Assembly (NCBI GenBank): GCA_016714605.1
Contig: JADKDL010000016.1
Span: 76,820 to 140,819, forward strand
Length of the DNA: 64,000 nt
From: Bacteroidales bacterium
GTDB lineage: Bacteria; Bacteroidota; Bacteroidia; Bacteroidales; UBA1715
Direction: 5' to 3'
Shown: positions 16,646 to 25,224 of the stretch, in pieces
Layout: each line of letters starts with the position of its first letter
Position numbering within the stretch: the stretch's first letter is position 1
Translations under genes and position numbers: made by a program
Notes under the pieces: generated by a model
Database searches by the model: none
The model's input: the letters and a program-made list of their open reading frames with translations, nothing else
Told to the model about the DNA's origin: nothing

Positions 16646-17374
16646 ATGAGAGCATTAATTTTCGCTGCCGGACTTGGCACCAGACTTAGACCTATTACTG
16701 ATAGTATTCCTAAGGCTTTATTAGAAATAAATAAAGTTACCTTATTGGAAAATGCCATTAATTCGCTTAAGCTTGTTGGAGTTGATTATATTGTAATTAA
16801 CGTTCATTATTTTGCAGATTTAATTGAAGATTTTGTTAAAAAAAATAATTATTTCGGTATAACTATAAAATTTTCAGATGAACGTGATGCATTATTAAAT
16901 ACTGGTGGTGGACTTAAGAAAGCTTCTTGTTTTCTTGATGGTGATGAACCTTTTTTTGTTTATAATGTTGATGTTGTAAGTACTATTGATTTAAAGGGGA
17001 TGTATTTAAAGCATATTGAGAATGATGCAATAGCTACTCTTGCTGTACTTCAGCGCAGAACTAGTCGATACTTGCTTTTTGATGGAAATGATAGACTTTG
17101 TGCTTGGGAAAACAGAAAAACATTAGAGACAAAGATTGCTAACAGAAGCTCATTGTTGCTACCTTTAGCATTTAGTGGAATACAGGTCGTGAGTCCTGAA
17201 ATTTTCAATCTCATAAATGAAGAAGGTGCGTTCTCAATTATCGACGTATATTTACGTTTGGCTGTGTCAAATAAAATAATTTGCTATAATCACACTGGCG
17301 ATTTGTGGGTTGATATTGGAAAAATTGAAGAGTTAGAAGAGGCTAAAAAAATATTCAACCAAATTTACTGTTGA
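16646..17374 (+). CDS. Sugar-1-phosphate nucleotidyltransferase (MurU-like)
   Basis: This protein of about 242 residues starts with the NTP-transferase signature IFAAGLGTRLRPITDSIPKA, which binds nucleotide and activates the sugar phosphate with Mg2+. FVYNVDVVS provides the metal-binding Asp, and GDLWVDIGKIEEL is the conserved C-terminal end. The length and lack of a C-terminal beta-helix fit N-acetylmuramate-1-phosphate uridylyltransferase (MurU) of the peptidoglycan-recycling bypass more than glucose-1-phosphate thymidylyltransferase. No AmgK-type kinase is adjacent, so the substrate is inferred. I chose the ATG at 16646; a TTG lies one codon upstream. It converges on lipB with only five bases between the stops. 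Confidence 0.75.
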   Translation: MRALIFAAGLGTRLRPITDSIPKALLEINKVTLLENAINSLKLVGVDYIVINVHYFADLIEDFVKKNNYFGITIKFSDERDALLNTGGGLKKASCFLDGDEPFFVYNVDVVSTIDLKGMYLKHIENDAIATLAVLQRRTSRYLLFDGNDRLCAWENRKTLETKIANRSSLLLPLAFSGIQVVSPEIFNLINEEGAFSIIDVYLRLAVSNKIICYNHTGDLWVDIGKIEELEEAKKIFNQIYC

Positions 17375-17379
17375 GTTTT

Positions 17380-18054
17380 TTAGTAATATTCCCAGTTAAA
17401 AACTCCTGCTAATTCTTGTCTTAATTTCATTTTTATTTCTTCTATTGATACTTTTCCGTTCAATTCATTTTCTACTGAAGTTACTCTTTTATTAGGTATT
17501 CCGCAAGGTACAATTTTAGAGAAATAATCTAAGTCTGTGGCTATGTTTAATGCAAATCCGTGCATTGTAACATATCTGCTTGCTTTTACCCCAATTGCAC
17601 ATATTTTTCTAGCGTTTTCTTTTGTGTCAATCCAAACTCCGGTTGCACCAGCTAGAATTTCTGCTTTAATGTTGTATTCTGATAGTGTTTTTATTATTGC
17701 TGTTTCTATTTTTGATATGAATTCTTTTATGCCAATTGAATATTTTTCTAAATCTATTATTATATAGCCTACAATCTGTCCGGGTCCATGATAGGTAATA
17801 TCACCACCTCTGTCTGTTTTATAGAATTCTACCCCACTCATTTTGAGCCATGCTTCATTTACCAAAAGATTATCAGCTTTACCGCTTTTTCCTAATGTAA
17901 AAACAGGTGTGTGCTCACAAAATATTATTTGCTCTTCCGAATTTGTTGTTTTTCCTATTTTTTCATTAATTACTTTTTCAAATATAGTATGTTGGTAATC
18001 AAACGCTTTACCATAATCAATCACTCCTAAATCTACTAACTTTATTTTTTTCAT
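17380..18054 (-). CDS. lipB: Octanoyl-[ACP]:protein N-octanoyltransferase LipB
   Basis: This 224-residue enzyme transfers octanoate from acyl carrier protein to lipoyl domains, the first step of lipoate assembly in the cytoplasm. The motif RGGDITYHGPGQIVGY is diagnostic. The catalytic Cys is in PCGIPNKRVTS and the partner Lys in GVKASRYVTMHG. FCEHTPVFTLGKSG is also conserved. The length is normal. It lies three bases downstream of the VanX-like gene on the same strand, so the two are probably co-transcribed, although their roles are unrelated. lipA is not in the window. Confidence 0.95.
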   Translation of the reverse strand: MKKIKLVDLGVIDYGKAFDYQHTIFEKVINEKIGKTTNSEEQIIFCEHTPVFTLGKSGKADNLLVNEAWLKMSGVEFYKTDRGGDITYHGPGQIVGYIIIDLEKYSIGIKEFISKIETAIIKTLSEYNIKAEILAGATGVWIDTKENARKICAIGVKASRYVTMHGFALNIATDLDYFSKIVPCGIPNKRVTSVENELNGKVSIEEIKMKLRQELAGVFNWEYY

Positions 18055-18057
18055 ATC

Positions 18058-19185
18058 CTATTTTTCCAGTAATCGTAAGGCTTTATTTATTGGTATTCTC
18101 TCTGAATTATAAAAACAAACTATAAATGCTTGATTTATACAACATTTTCTCAAACTATCTCTTATTCTAAATGCATTCTTAGGGTCATTGTAATTACCAA
18201 AAGTGTATTTATAAAGATTTTCATGTTCATAGTATGAAATGCTTGTTCTGTCTTTTATAGAAGAAAAACTATTAATTTTCTTTTTTGAAGCTGCAATTTG
18301 AATTTTGAATATTGGTTTGTCAGTAGTTTGTACATAAATTTCCTGTTTAGGACTTGAAAACGTCTGAAATGATTCTATTATTACGTATTTTCCAAGTGCT
18401 TCTTTCTTTGTTAATGAACTGAAATGCCACCATTCATAGTCATTTGCTATAAATCCGGCTTTATTCATTATTTGTCTAAGTAATTTCCTGTTTTCAATTT
18501 GATTATCTCCAAGAATACCTTTGTCAAGAAAATAATCTTCCATTATTGGGTATGCCAATTCTCCAGGGAAATCAAATTCAGTACCCATGTCTAATAGCGT
18601 ATTGTCAGCTAATACTATACTTACATCTACAGCCAGTCCATAGTTGTGCATAGAAATTGCTTCGGGTTTTGCAAGAAATTTTTGTTTATCAATTGAAGAT
18701 AAATCCACATTTTTCCACATTTCACTTTGTACGGCTCTTGGTCTTATACCATCAAAAATCACTATGCTTAAGCCATTGTCTATAGCTTTTAACAGCTTTT
18801 GAGCTTCACTTAGCTTTTTAGCTGTTTCTTTCTCTAGGTAGCAAAATTTGAAACTGTTATATAAGTTTTTGTTTAAAAAATTATCTTCTTTTGCATATTT
18901 CAAGTCAATTTTTATAGTAGGGTCAATTGTATGTAGATTAATAAAACCCAAAGAATCTAACATTTTTTTGTAAAAATCATTTAGTGTTGTTTCTCCAGAA
19001 AGTGAATCTTTACTTAGTACTTCTGCAACAGAAGTATCTTGATGTGAGTAGTTTGAAGTGGATTCTTTGAGAGAATCGGTAGATGTGTGCTTACTAATCT
19101 GTTCTTCCTGTTTGGGTTGATTGCATGATTCGGTAATCAATATCAATAAAAAAATCATATTTAATATTATTCCGTTTTTGAACAT
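18058..19185 (-). CDS. VanX-type D-Ala-D-Ala dipeptidase lipoprotein with C-terminal SPOR-like domain
   Basis: This is a 375-residue protein. An N-terminal hydrophobic stretch ends in TESC, a lipobox. A Ser/Thr-rich linker follows to about residue 75. The M15D peptidase domain (about 80-285) has the zinc motif SMHNYGLAVDVS (H and D ligands) and YEWWHF (catalytic Glu and third zinc ligand His), plus IFDGIRPRAVQ. These enzymes cleave D-Ala-D-Ala during peptidoglycan recycling or glycopeptide defence. From about residue 297 KIQIAASKKK... and YKYTFGNYNDPKNAF resemble a SPOR domain, which binds denuded peptidoglycan. This fusion would hold the enzyme on the wall in the periplasm. No vanH/vanA ligase genes are nearby, so a recycling role is more likely than resistance. 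Confidence 0.85.
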   Translation of the reverse strand: MFKNGIILNMIFLLILITESCNQPKQEEQISKHTSTDSLKESTSNYSHQDTSVAEVLSKDSLSGETTLNDFYKKMLDSLGFINLHTIDPTIKIDLKYAKEDNFLNKNLYNSFKFCYLEKETAKKLSEAQKLLKAIDNGLSIVIFDGIRPRAVQSEMWKNVDLSSIDKQKFLAKPEAISMHNYGLAVDVSIVLADNTLLDMGTEFDFPGELAYPIMEDYFLDKGILGDNQIENRKLLRQIMNKAGFIANDYEWWHFSSLTKKEALGKYVIIESFQTFSSPKQEIYVQTTDKPIFKIQIAASKKKINSFSSIKDRTSISYYEHENLYKYTFGNYNDPKNAFRIRDSLRKCCINQAFIVCFYNSERIPINKALRLLEK

Positions 19186-19326
19186 GTTTTATTATTTCCT
19201 ATATTTGAAAAGCAGATAGAATTTATAAAAGCTAAGTTAATAAAACAAATATATAGTTTTCATATCATTTATTTTAAAGCATCATTTTTATTATGCTTTA
19301 ATGTTTATTTCTTATAAATCGAAGTT

Positions 19327-21453
19327 ATGGGTAAGATTTTCTTTTTTGTTATTTCATTTTTATTGTTGAATTTGTTGGGGTTTTGTCAAAAAAATATCAC
19401 AATTGATGAATTTTTTAATGGGGTTTACCGAGTAACAAAACCCGAAAATATTCAGTGGATAAGAAACACAGACAAGTATAGTTATAGTTTGAACAATTCT
19501 ATATGGATGGGTAGCGCAAAATCTCCTAAAGCCAAAGAAATTGCGACATTAGATATAATAAATAAATTATTGGGCACTTCTGTTGATCAAATTCCTGAGT
19601 TTACTTTTTTAAGTGAAGATACTATTCAGTTTCATACAGATGATAAGAATATGGTGTTTTTAGTAGATTTTAAAAAGAAGAGTATTATCTCGAAAATTAC
19701 AGTAGATTCCTTGGCCGATTCTATTTCTATAAGTTCTATTAACACGGTAGCATATTCTAAAAATGGCGATGTTTATATTATAGATAAGAATAGAAATGTA
19801 AAAAGAGTTACTGAAAATAAACCAAATATAACGAGCGGAATGTCGGTTGCAAGAAATGAATTTGGTATTACAAAGTCTTTTATTTGGTCTGCCAGCGAAA
19901 ACAAAGTTGCTTTTTATGAAAAAAATGAAGCAGATATTCAAAGTTTTCCGTTTGTTAATTATTCTTCTAGTAATTATCCGTCTGTTAGTTATCAAAAATA
20001 TCCTTTTGCTGGCACTGCTAATGAAAAATATAGGATTGGTGTTTATAATTTTGTTGACAGTACATTGATATATCTAAATTCTGGTAATTTTGATGGTTAT
20101 TTGACAAATGTATCATGGTCACCTGATGATAATTATATTTATGTCGTTTTTCTGACAAGAAACCAGAAAATGTTGACAGTGAAGCAATTTGATGCTTCGA
20201 CCGGAAATTATGTACGAACAATTTTTTCAGAGGAGCATAAGTTATATGTTGAACCTGAAAATGGACTTCTGTTTGCGTCCAACCAATCTAATGAGTTCCT
20301 TTGGCTGAGTGAAAAATCAGGATATAAACATCTTTATCATTATACTGTTGATGGCGAATTATTAAACCCATTGACTAGTGGCGATTGGGAAATAACTGAT
20401 GTTGTTGGTTTTGATAATACAGGTAAAAACTTTTATTTTATCGGAACATCACCTGGAAATAAATTTGGAAGAGATATTTATGTGGTAAATGTAATTTCTC
20501 TCAAAGTAACCAAACTTACAAATTCAGTAGGTGTTCATGCTGCTGTTTTGAATAGTTTTAACGGAACGGTTTTAGATGTTTTTTCGTCAAATAAATCTGT
20601 ATATGACATCTCAATTTTAAACAATAGAGGTGAAAAAGTTCAAGATGTTTATTCAGCTGTAAATCCTTTATTAGGTTATTCTTTGCCTCAAGTAGGTTAT
20701 GATTCTATAGTTACTCCTGACAAAATTGTTTTAAATTATAAGATTATCAAGCCTTCACATTTTAATGAAAAAATTAAGTATCCCATTATACTAAATGTAT
20801 ATGGAGGCCCTCATGTACAAATGATAAAAAATATTTGGTTAGGATTCGAATCATTTTTACCATATCTATTAGCTGAGCAAGGTTATGTTGTATTAACGAT
20901 AGATGGGAGAGGTGCTTATGGCTATGGATTCAATTTTGAAAGTAAAATATATGGTGAATTAGGAAAGGTTGAGACTATTGACCAGAAAAGCATATTAGAT
21001 GTGGTGAAAAAGAATTCTTGGGCCGACACAACTAAAATTGGAGTTTATGGTTCTAGTTTTGGCGGTTTTATGACCTTGAAAATGTTGCAAACGTATCCAA
21101 GTGCTTTTAAAGCTGGAATTTCTATGTTTCCAGTCACTGATTGGAATCTGTATGAAATTATGTATACTGAGCGCTATATGGGCACTCCTCAGAGTAATGC
21201 AGCAGGTTATCAAGCTTCTAGTGTTTTAGGGAAAGTAGAGAAAATTAAATCTAAATGTCTCATTATTGGTGGTGGACATGATGATGTTACCTTACCAATA
21301 AATTATTATTCGTTTGTAGATGAATGTGTAGAAAAAAATGTTCCTGTAGATATGTTTATATATCCAAATGCTAAACATGGGGTTCTTACAATAAACTCTA
21401 GATTTCATTTGTATCAAAAAATTATTTCTTACTTTGATACTCATCTAAAATAG
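19327..21453 (+). CDS. Dipeptidyl peptidase IV family serine peptidase (S9B)
   Basis: This 708-residue secreted peptidase has a signal peptide (ending LLGFCQ), an eight-bladed beta-propeller (about 40-470; SWSPDDNYIYVVFLTRNQ and LWLSEKSGYKHLYHY are blade hallmarks) and an alpha/beta-hydrolase domain. The nucleophile is Ser577 in GSSFGG, the acid is in GGGHDDVTLP, and the His is in YPNAKHG. NVYGGPHVQ and TIDGRGAYGYG are standard for S9B. It removes N-terminal X-Pro (or X-Ala) dipeptides in the periplasm or at the outer surface. The length is usual. It is divergent from the VanX gene with about 140 bases between them and has no evident operon partner. Confidence 0.95.
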   Translation: MGKIFFFVISFLLLNLLGFCQKNITIDEFFNGVYRVTKPENIQWIRNTDKYSYSLNNSIWMGSAKSPKAKEIATLDIINKLLGTSVDQIPEFTFLSEDTIQFHTDDKNMVFLVDFKKKSIISKITVDSLADSISISSINTVAYSKNGDVYIIDKNRNVKRVTENKPNITSGMSVARNEFGITKSFIWSASENKVAFYEKNEADIQSFPFVNYSSSNYPSVSYQKYPFAGTANEKYRIGVYNFVDSTLIYLNSGNFDGYLTNVSWSPDDNYIYVVFLTRNQKMLTVKQFDASTGNYVRTIFSEEHKLYVEPENGLLFASNQSNEFLWLSEKSGYKHLYHYTVDGELLNPLTSGDWEITDVVGFDNTGKNFYFIGTSPGNKFGRDIYVVNVISLKVTKLTNSVGVHAAVLNSFNGTVLDVFSSNKSVYDISILNNRGEKVQDVYSAVNPLLGYSLPQVGYDSIVTPDKIVLNYKIIKPSHFNEKIKYPIILNVYGGPHVQMIKNIWLGFESFLPYLLAEQGYVVLTIDGRGAYGYGFNFESKIYGELGKVETIDQKSILDVVKKNSWADTTKIGVYGSSFGGFMTLKMLQTYPSAFKAGISMFPVTDWNLYEIMYTERYMGTPQSNAAGYQASSVLGKVEKIKSKCLIIGGGHDDVTLPINYYSFVDECVEKNVPVDMFIYPNAKHGVLTINSRFHLYQKIISYFDTHLK

Positions 21454-21694
21454 TAAATTAAATATTGGTTTTTTATTAATTTTATGTTTAGTTGGTATAA
21501 AAAATTGATTGTTTTCTAAAGTTGGTTTTTTAGAGGTATTCTTTTCAAATAGTTTATTTCCACCATCTATCTGTCTTATTGCAGTTTGATAATTACAACC
21601 TTATTATATGTAATTTAAACAGCTTAATAATTGGAAATATCCTATATTTATTATTCTTTTGCGAGAATGTTGTGGGGAATTTAATTATATTATT

Positions 21695-22831
21695 ATGTCT
21701 GTGATTATTAAAAAAATAGAATCAGAGAAAGATATTCGTCTTTTTGTTGATATTCAATTTAAATTATATAAAAACTCCAAATTTTGGGTTCCGCCTTTAA
21801 AGAAAGATGAAATTAAATCGATCAAAAGGGAAACTAATCCATCTTTAAAAGATGTTGATTTTGAACTTTGGATTGCTTACAAAGATAATGAACCTGTTGG
21901 AAGAATTGGTGCTATGATTCACCATAAATCAAATCAATTTCGAAATGAAAATGTTGCCAGATTTACGCGCTTTGAATTTATTAATGATATTGAAGTTTCT
22001 AAAGCATTGATTCATACCGCAGAAGCTTGGGCAAAAGCAAAAGGCGCAGATGCAATACTTGGACCTTTAGGATTTTCAAATTTAGATCATCAAGGTATGC
22101 AAGTTGAAGGATTTGAATTTTTACCTTCTTATGCTTCTGAGTATCATCATTCTTATTATTTAGAGCATCTTACCAAATTAGGATATGAGAAAAAAACAGA
22201 TTGGATTGAGTTTAGAGTTACAATACCTGATCAGATTCCTGAAAAAGCTATCAAAGTTGCCGATTCTGTAAAAGAGCGTTTTGGAATGAAAGTTCTTGCT
22301 TTTAATAATACGAAAGATTTAATTCCTTATGGCAAATCTTTATTTCTTCTTATAAATGAAGCATTTTCTGAATTGTTTAGCTTTGTACCATTTTCAGAAA
22401 GTAGTATTGATTATTATGTTAATAAATATTTGCCACTTCTGAAAGCGAAGTTTGTTAAACTCATAATAGATAAAGATGAAAATTTAGTTGGATTTATTGT
22501 TCCTATGCCTTCACTCTCACTTGCAATGCAAAAAGCCAAAGGAAAACTTTTCCCTTTTGGCTGGTATCATTTGCTTAATGCGTATAAGAATAATGACACA
22601 ATAGATTTATTACTAACTGGTATAGATCCTAAATTGCAAGGCATGGGATACTCTGCTCTTCTTATGGTTGAAACTCAAAAAACGGCTCAGGAGAATGGTG
22701 CTAAGTATGCTGAAACTACAGGTATATTTGAAACCAATTCTAAAGCTATTCAACATTGGAAAAACTATGAACATGTTCAGCATAAACGCAAGAGATGTTT
22801 CATTAAACAATTAACCAATAACGTTTTATAA
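21695..22831 (+). CDS. GNAT-family N-acetyltransferase-like protein
   Basis: This protein of about 378 residues is widespread in Bacteroidota. It opens with IIKKIESEKDIRLFVDIQFKLYKNSKFWVPPL, and the GNAT fold is visible as DNEPVGRIGAMI and as the acetyl-CoA loop LQGMGYSALLMVETQKTA near residue 315. ILGPLGFSNLDHQGMQVEGF is strongly conserved in this family. The substrate is unknown. I preferred the ATG at 21695 (MSVIIKKIE) to the upstream in-frame start at 21659, whose 12 extra residues look non-coding. recJ begins 15 bases after the stop, so the pair is likely an operon. Confidence 0.8.
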   Translation: MSVIIKKIESEKDIRLFVDIQFKLYKNSKFWVPPLKKDEIKSIKRETNPSLKDVDFELWIAYKDNEPVGRIGAMIHHKSNQFRNENVARFTRFEFINDIEVSKALIHTAEAWAKAKGADAILGPLGFSNLDHQGMQVEGFEFLPSYASEYHHSYYLEHLTKLGYEKKTDWIEFRVTIPDQIPEKAIKVADSVKERFGMKVLAFNNTKDLIPYGKSLFLLINEAFSELFSFVPFSESSIDYYVNKYLPLLKAKFVKLIIDKDENLVGFIVPMPSLSLAMQKAKGKLFPFGWYHLLNAYKNNDTIDLLLTGIDPKLQGMGYSALLMVETQKTAQENGAKYAETTGIFETNSKAIQHWKNYEHVQHKRKRCFIKQLTNNVL

Positions 22832-22846
22832 GTTTAAAATTTCGTA

Positions 22847-24568
22847 ATGCTTGAAAAAAAATGGGTTTTTAGAGAACAAGGTGATGTTGAAAAAATTGAT
22901 GAGTTATCTAAACAACTTAATATAAATCCAGTTTTATCTACTTTGTTGATACAGAGAGGTATTACTAGTTTCGATACGGCCAAAGATTATTTCAGACCAA
23001 GTCTAGAAAAATTGCATAATCCTTTTTTAATGAAGGATATGGATAAAGCTGTTGAACGTCTTAATTTTGCTATAAATAACAATGAGAATATTTTAATTTA
23101 TGGCGATTATGATGTCGATGGAACCACTTCAGTTTCAATGATGTATCTTTTTTTGAAAGAGATCTATAATAAAAATAATATAGCGTTTTATATTCCTGAT
23201 AGATATAAAGAAGGTTATGGACTTTCTAAACATGGAATAGAGTACGCCGTTGAGAAAAAATGCGCTTTACTTATTACGTTAGATTGTGGTATCAAAGAGG
23301 TTGATTTAGTGAATTATGCTCAAGGTCTTAATATTGATGTAATAATTTGCGATCATCATAATCAGGGTGGTGTTTTGCCTAATGCAGTTGCCGTTTTAGA
23401 CCCTAAAAGAGAAGATTGTAATTATCCATTCAAAGAATTGTCTGGTTGTGGTGTCGGTTTTAAGTTAATTTCTGCACTATCATCAAAAAGAAATCTTGAT
23501 TTAAATAAGTTTGTTTTTAAGTATTTAGATTTGGTTGCAATAAGTATTGCTTCTGATATTGTTCCTATTGTTGATGAGAATAGGATTTTGGCTTTTTATG
23601 GATTAAAAAAAATTGCAGAGAATCCACTTGAAGGTGTTCGACAAATAAAACTTATATCTGGGTTGACAGCTCCTGAGATTACTATTAATGATTTAGTTTT
23701 TAAAATCGGACCTAGAATAAATGCTGCAGGTCGAATTGAGTCTGGTGAAAGTGCTGTTCGTTTACTTATTGCTTCTGATGAACATGAAGCAGAAATAATT
23801 TGTTCGGAAATTGATATTTGTAATAAAGAAAGAAAAGATATTGATCATTTAATTACTTCCGAAGCGCTTGAGATAATTGCAAATTCCGAATATCAATTAA
23901 GTAAAAAGACAACCGTATTATTCAAAGAAGATTGGCATAAAGGGGTTATAGGTATTGTAGCCTCTCGTTTAACTGATTATTACTATCGCCCTACCGTGAT
24001 ATTAACGAAATCAAATGGCTTAATTACAGGTTCTGCTCGTTCTGTTGATGGATTTGACTTGTATAAGGCTATAGAAAGTTGTGCCCATTTATTGGTGAGT
24101 TTTGGTGGTCATAAATATGCTGCAGGCTTGACATTGGAATTTGATAAACTTGATCTTTTCGAAAAACAATTTGAGAAATTTGTATCCGAAAATATTTCTG
24201 AAGATTTACTAACTCCTAAAGTACACATTGATACTGTTTTGGAATTACAAAATATAACTCCTCGTTTTTTCAATGTATTGAATCAATTTCAGCCGTTTGG
24301 ACCTGGCAATATGAATCCGACATTTGCTTCAGTTGAAGTTGAGGATATCGGTCTAGGAAAAAAAGTTGGGAAAAACGAAGCGCATATAAAACTATCTGTC
24401 AAGGATTTGTCTAAAGCTGTAGGGTTTATTGATGTTATTGGATTTGGATTAGGTCACAAAGCGGAAGCAATAAGTCAGAACAAGAAATTTGATATTTGCT
24501 ATTCGATAACTACCAATACTTTTAGAGGAGAAACCAAATTGCAGTTAGAGTTAAAGGATATTCGATAA
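22847..24568 (+). CDS. recJ: Single-stranded-DNA-specific exonuclease RecJ
   Basis: This 573-residue 5'-3' exonuclease acts in recombination and mismatch repair. The DHH-family motifs are all present: YGDYDVDGTTS (motif I), LDCGIK, CDHHNQGG (the DHH motif), DIVPIVDENR and the DHHA1 domain with GHKYAAGLTLE. RINAAGRIESGESAV lies between them. The OB-like C-terminal domain ends with FRGETKLQLELKDIR. Length and order are as in canonical RecJ. It is the second gene after the GNAT gene. No terminator is evident before the convergent DUF2147 gene, eight bases away. Confidence 0.97.
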   Translation: MLEKKWVFREQGDVEKIDELSKQLNINPVLSTLLIQRGITSFDTAKDYFRPSLEKLHNPFLMKDMDKAVERLNFAINNNENILIYGDYDVDGTTSVSMMYLFLKEIYNKNNIAFYIPDRYKEGYGLSKHGIEYAVEKKCALLITLDCGIKEVDLVNYAQGLNIDVIICDHHNQGGVLPNAVAVLDPKREDCNYPFKELSGCGVGFKLISALSSKRNLDLNKFVFKYLDLVAISIASDIVPIVDENRILAFYGLKKIAENPLEGVRQIKLISGLTAPEITINDLVFKIGPRINAAGRIESGESAVRLLIASDEHEAEIICSEIDICNKERKDIDHLITSEALEIIANSEYQLSKKTTVLFKEDWHKGVIGIVASRLTDYYYRPTVILTKSNGLITGSARSVDGFDLYKAIESCAHLLVSFGGHKYAAGLTLEFDKLDLFEKQFEKFVSENISEDLLTPKVHIDTVLELQNITPRFFNVLNQFQPFGPGNMNPTFASVEVEDIGLGKKVGKNEAHIKLSVKDLSKAVGFIDVIGFGLGHKAEAISQNKKFDICYSITTNTFRGETKLQLELKDIR

Positions 24569-24576
24569 AGAATTTA

Positions 24577-25032
24577 CTAAGGTTTTGTAATTCTTTTCCA
24601 TGTTTGTGAACGTCCTAACATACTGAATCCAACGTAGCCTCTTAATTCAATTTCATTTTCCGAAATCAACTTAATACTACAATTGTAAACAGATCCATTT
24701 TCTGGGTCAAGAATTTTTCCATTATCCCAAAAGTTTTTGTTTTTTTTCTGCAATTGGGTAAGTATCGTCATTCCATTTATTTTCTTATTATATCGCATGT
24801 CATCTTCATCACATTCTACACAGATAGAGTTTTGTTTGTTGACGTCATATATTTTAATTATTTTACCGTAGTATTCATTTCCTTCTTTCCATATATATAC
24901 ATCACTTTTTTCAGCATAAGTTTTATCGTCAAAAGTCTTCCAATTTCCTTCAATGCTTTGAGCGCTTATGTTTAATGCAAAACAAAATATTAATGCAGAA
25001 ATAATTATATAAAAGTTTATTTTATTTTTCAT
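24577..25032 (-). CDS. DUF2147 secreted protein
   Basis: This 151-residue protein has a signal peptide (ALNISAQ) and the DUF2147 features IEGNWKTFDD, YYGKIIKIY, GMTILTQLQKKNKNFWDNGKILDPENGSVYNC and ELRGYVGFSMLGRSQTWKR. It is a periplasmic lipocalin-like beta-barrel of unknown function. An unusual CVECDE Cys pair sits in the middle. It converges with recJ and stands alone. Confidence 0.9.
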   Translation of the reverse strand: MKNKINFYIIISALIFCFALNISAQSIEGNWKTFDDKTYAEKSDVYIWKEGNEYYGKIIKIYDVNKQNSICVECDEDDMRYNKKINGMTILTQLQKKNKNFWDNGKILDPENGSVYNCSIKLISENEIELRGYVGFSMLGRSQTWKRITKP

Positions 25033-25224
25033 TAGTGTGAAATTTGATAATGTGTTTGTTTGAAAATTTGTTATTGTAATTTTTTAGTATTATGATTTAT
25101 ATATTTGGGATGAAATTGACTTTTCAAAAGCAATTATAATCTAATTATTGGTTGAATTTTTTATGTCGTCCAAACTTTGTATTTAAATACAAAATTAAGA
25201 TAATAATTTTATATTTAAAAACAT

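Noticed and set aside
18058..19185. Glycopeptide-resistance VanX
   Set aside because: No vanH, vanA/B ligase or VanRS genes are near; lipoprotein signal and SPOR-like tail point to wall recycling.
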